A program made the position numbers and the translations under genes. From Flavobacterium aquidurense (GTDB lineage: Bacteria; Bacteroidota; Bacteroidia; Flavobacteriales; Flavobacteriaceae): 46,519 nucleotides of DNA. Below the pieces are notes generated by a model, which was not told where the DNA came from, did not search any database, and saw nothing but the letters and a program-made list of their open reading frames with translations. This document shows, piece after piece, positions 44,197 through 46,519 of this stretch (positions are counted from its first letter, which is position 1; every line of letters begins with the position of its first letter). The stretch is taken from assembly GCA_900107365.1 (NCBI GenBank), contig FNPS01000018.1, positions 1 to 46,519 on the forward strand, in the 5' to 3' direction.

Positions 44197-45384
44197 TTAG
44201 TTGTCAAATATTTCAATAATCATGTTTTTGATTGCTGCTGTGTTTTCTACACTGCTGCCTATCCATCTGCCGATAATAATACCATTTTTATCGATTAAGA
44301 TTTTTGTTGGAATTGCCGTTACAGCATAGGTGTCTTCAATTGTGCTTTTATTTTCTTTGATTGAAAAATGTTTCCATTTTTCAACATTTTCTTTTTGTAT
44401 TGCTGCTCGCCATAAATCTAGTTTTTCATCCCTTGTAACACCAACAATTTCAAAGCCTTTGTCTTTATATTTAGAGTACATTTCTTTTAGAAAAGGAAAA
44501 TCTTCTCTGCAAGGACCACACCAACTAGCCCAAAAATCAAGAAGTACATATTTGTTATTTTTAAATGAGCTAATTTGCAGTAAGTTACCACCTATATCAT
44601 TCCCTTTAAAATCAGGTGCTAGGCTTCCAATTCTACTATTTTCAAAATCAATTAATTTTTCAGCCAATTGTTTTCCGCCATAAGATTTCTTTACTTCCGA
44701 TGCTAATTTGTTGTATAAATTTTTAATTGTATCATATGGAATTTGCTCATCTTCTTCTATTAATAGGTCATCTAATAAGTCCGGCGCTATAAATGAATTT
44801 GGATTTTTTTTTATAAATTCAAAACCTGATTTTCTATTTATTTTTATATTTTGATCCACAAATTGATCCAACTGTTGATCAAGCGAATCTAAACTTTTTT
44901 GAAATTGAATTTTTAAAGCATTATCAATTGTTGTACTCATTTTAACAGAATAAAATTTACTAAGTTCTCTGATAGAATCAATTTTTTTGTGAATTTTTTC
45001 ATTTTCCGTTGTATTTTGTAATGCATAAAACTCCTCGTTCGTTTTAGAACCATTTATAGCTATAGTATTCAAATTATTAAAATCGAGTTTAGCATTCATT
45101 ATACACGGCTCTAAATAAAATATCTTTGAATTTAAATTTGTCATATAAAAATTAGGGTCAGTACAAATAATTGCTTTAACAGGAAAATCAATTTCTCCTT
45201 TAAATACAAATTTATTGCTAGAAATCTCTGAAGATTTGGTAATCCTTTTGCCGTTGACCTGATATGTCAAATAAATTATTTTTTTGTTAGCATTTTTCGA
45301 GCATGTACCATTTAACACAAAGTTGTGCTGTGCTACCATAATAAATGGAAGAACTAAAAAGAAAATTAAAAATTTTAATTTCAT
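44197..45384 (-). CDS. TlpA-family thioredoxin with DUF4369-like N-terminus
   Basis: A 395-residue exported thiol-disulfide protein. The signal peptide ends at VAQ (19). The beta-rich DUF4369-like domain runs to about 110 (GTCSKNANKKIIYLTYQVNG), then a helical linker, then the AhpC/TSA thioredoxin fold from about 255. The active site is WCGPC at 288-292 and the cis-Pro is in TAIPTKILID. The C-terminal 140 residues align well with the smaller TlpA-like protein at 165. This architecture is common in Bacteroidetes and is thought to reduce or protect surface-exported proteins. The gene stands alone. Confidence 0.92.
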   Translation of the reverse strand: MKLKFLIFFLVLPFIMVAQHNFVLNGTCSKNANKKIIYLTYQVNGKRITKSSEISSNKFVFKGEIDFPVKAIICTDPNFYMTNLNSKIFYLEPCIMNAKLDFNNLNTIAINGSKTNEEFYALQNTTENEKIHKKIDSIRELSKFYSVKMSTTIDNALKIQFQKSLDSLDQQLDQFVDQNIKINRKSGFEFIKKNPNSFIAPDLLDDLLIEEDEQIPYDTIKNLYNKLASEVKKSYGGKQLAEKLIDFENSRIGSLAPDFKGNDIGGNLLQISSFKNNKYVLLDFWASWCGPCREDFPFLKEMYSKYKDKGFEIVGVTRDEKLDLWRAAIQKENVEKWKHFSIKENKSTIEDTYAVTAIPTKILIDKNGIIIGRWIGSSVENTAAIKNMIIEIFDN

Positions 45385-45842
45385 ATGTATTTATTTAATA
45401 AAAAACAAGAAATCTTACTTTAATAGATTTGCTGTCTTTAAGCTTAATTTATTTCAGAAGAAGTATTAAAAATGTATTGTATAACAGCTATTATTAATAT
45501 TATAGCAGTGCGTACATTTTCAAGTAGAATTATCGCTAAGTGCCAAATTGTACTTTAACTTTTATTGAAACGAATATAAGAATTGTTTTCGGTAAATTAA
45601 TTAATAGTTTTGATTTAATTAAACAGAGTCTTATACAATTCAAAATATTGAAAAAAAAATAAACATCCCCTTGAAGAAACTAAAATTTCATTAAAATGAA
45701 AAAAAAATGGTTAGATAATTCGATACTTACCGCTAATAAGACAAAGTCTCATAGAAACCGGGAGTTTGTTGTTTCACGTATATTATCTTGATTATTCGTT
45801 TGCTATTTCATCACACAACCTACATCGTTGGATCACTGTATA
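45385..45842. other. Intergenic, no gene seen
   Basis: AT-rich stretch upstream of the TlpA-like gene. I see no clear palindrome or small gene. Confidence 0.45.
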
Positions 45843-46238
45843 TTAAAATTTTTGCTGGGAAGGTTTATGATAGCCCGGTGCACCATAACGCGACGCGTCC
45901 CTGGTAAGTTCATCTTCTTTTAGCTCTTCATTGCCCAATTGCCCGATTTCGAATTTCCTCTTGACTGGATTATCCTGATCCGGTTCTATGGTCTCAAAGA
46001 AATGATTTATTACCTCATTGCTATTTTGGGTATTCCTATCCGTTTCAAATCCCTTTGAAGGGTCATTCTCTATAAGGTCCTTTTCTATGTCCTTCCCGGT
46101 TATGTCTTTGGGGCCGCTTTGGGGTTCCTTATAAGGGTGCTGCGGGTCATAGGGGCTTGCTGTTTTTGGCTGCGTGTTTTGGTGCTTTGATCGGGTTTTG
46201 GGAATTACGGTGGTGCTTGTGGTAATTTTTGGTTGTAT
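45843..46238 (-). pseudogene. Repeat-encoded hydrophilic protein without ATG (copy 5)
   Basis: The minus-strand frame is open for about 131 codons, from an ATA (46238) to the stop at 45843. It reads VIPKTRSKHQNTQPKTASPY, DITGKDIEKDLIENDPSKGF, FETIEPDQDNPVKRKFEIGQ and ends KPSQQKF. It matches copy 2 throughout, but no ATG is in frame. Either an unusual start codon is used or the copy is silent. Substitutions relative to copy 2 are often conservative, which argues for past selection on the protein. Confidence 0.45.
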
Positions 46239-46426
46239 GGGAGTTTGTAATTTTATTTTTTTTATTGGATTATTGGTGTTTTTTTTAAAGGGGGGGGCGA
46301 GGGTGGGTTGTGCGGTATATTTTTTTAGGCTTAATATTTTTTTTGGAGCTTTTTCCCGCTATCCGTTCCAATCTTTTGTGCCGAACCCCGGCACAAAAGG
46401 ATTTCCACTGCTATCGGGGCTAGGGC
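45843..46426 (-). repeat. Repeat element copy 5
   Basis: Same order as the other copies: hydrophilic frame, T-rich spacer, hairpin CTTTTGTGCC (46373-46382) / GGCACAAAAG (46390-46399) and the ATCGGGGCTAGGGC end. The final 90 bases of the window after it hold nothing I recognise. Confidence 0.65.
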
Positions 46427-46519
46427 AGGGTGTACTAATGTTTTTCTGTAATCTAAAGTATAAAAACCTGAATTTGGTTGCTTATCAGAAACAGAATACT
46501 TAAATCATTTTATAGAAAC

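Overview
The window is AT-rich and gene-sparse. Proteins start with MKK-type signal peptides or lipoboxes followed by CKK, and no Shine-Dalgarno pattern stands out. The families present (GH29 fucosidase, sulfatases, TlpA/DUF4369 thioredoxins, S41 peptidases, glutaminyl cyclase) point to a Flavobacteriaceae chromosome, most likely Flavobacterium. I saw no rRNA, tRNA, CRISPR array or intact transposase. Family names come from reading motifs, not from database searches.

Layout. 0-3 kb: three unrelated small genes (TlpA-like thioredoxin, lipoprotein, GNAT acetyltransferase). The intergenic elements fold back on themselves and share a core, as in gene cassettes. 3-8.5 kb: a hypothetical gene, ddl, an exported-protein gene cut by IS21-like ends, a GH29 fucosidase and a single-domain response regulator. 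9-11.3 kb: an S41-type protein that lacks its catalytic serine, plus a small secreted protein. 11.3-25.3 kb: the main block, with two arylsulfatases, four DUF1254/DUF1214 lipoproteins and a remnant of a fifth, two outer-membrane barrel proteins and a small cytoplasmic protein. 25.6-33 kb: DUF202 protein, aldo/keto reductase, truncated amidohydrolase, BamA-like barrel, AraC regulator, SDR enzyme and alcohol dehydrogenase. 34.9-38.1 kb: a second sulfatase/DUF1254 locus whose sulfatase is cut to its N-terminus. 39.4-41.1 kb: an S41 paralogue with an intact serine. 42-45.4 kb: glutaminyl cyclase, RadC-like protein and a second TlpA-like protein.

Two features tie the window together. First, a 22-bp palindrome of form GTTKCA-N10-TGMAAC (K=G/T, M=A/C; one to four mismatches per site) lies 89-118 bp upstream of four genes: the first sulfatase, two DUF1254 genes and the truncated sulfatase. 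I read this as one operator defining a sulfatase/DUF1254 regulon of unknown regulator. Second, five same-orientation copies of an element of roughly 0.3-0.8 kb carry a small hydrophilic reading frame plus a GGCACAAAAG palindrome. They separate the window into modules that contain paralogous genes, so recombination between copies may have built the region.

Working model (inference): the sulfatases act on a sulfated or sulfonated compound in the periplasm or at the surface, the barrels pass substrate or product through the outer membrane, and the DUF1254/DUF1214 lipoproteins bind or process it. No sulfatase-maturing enzyme is present in the window, so it must be encoded elsewhere.
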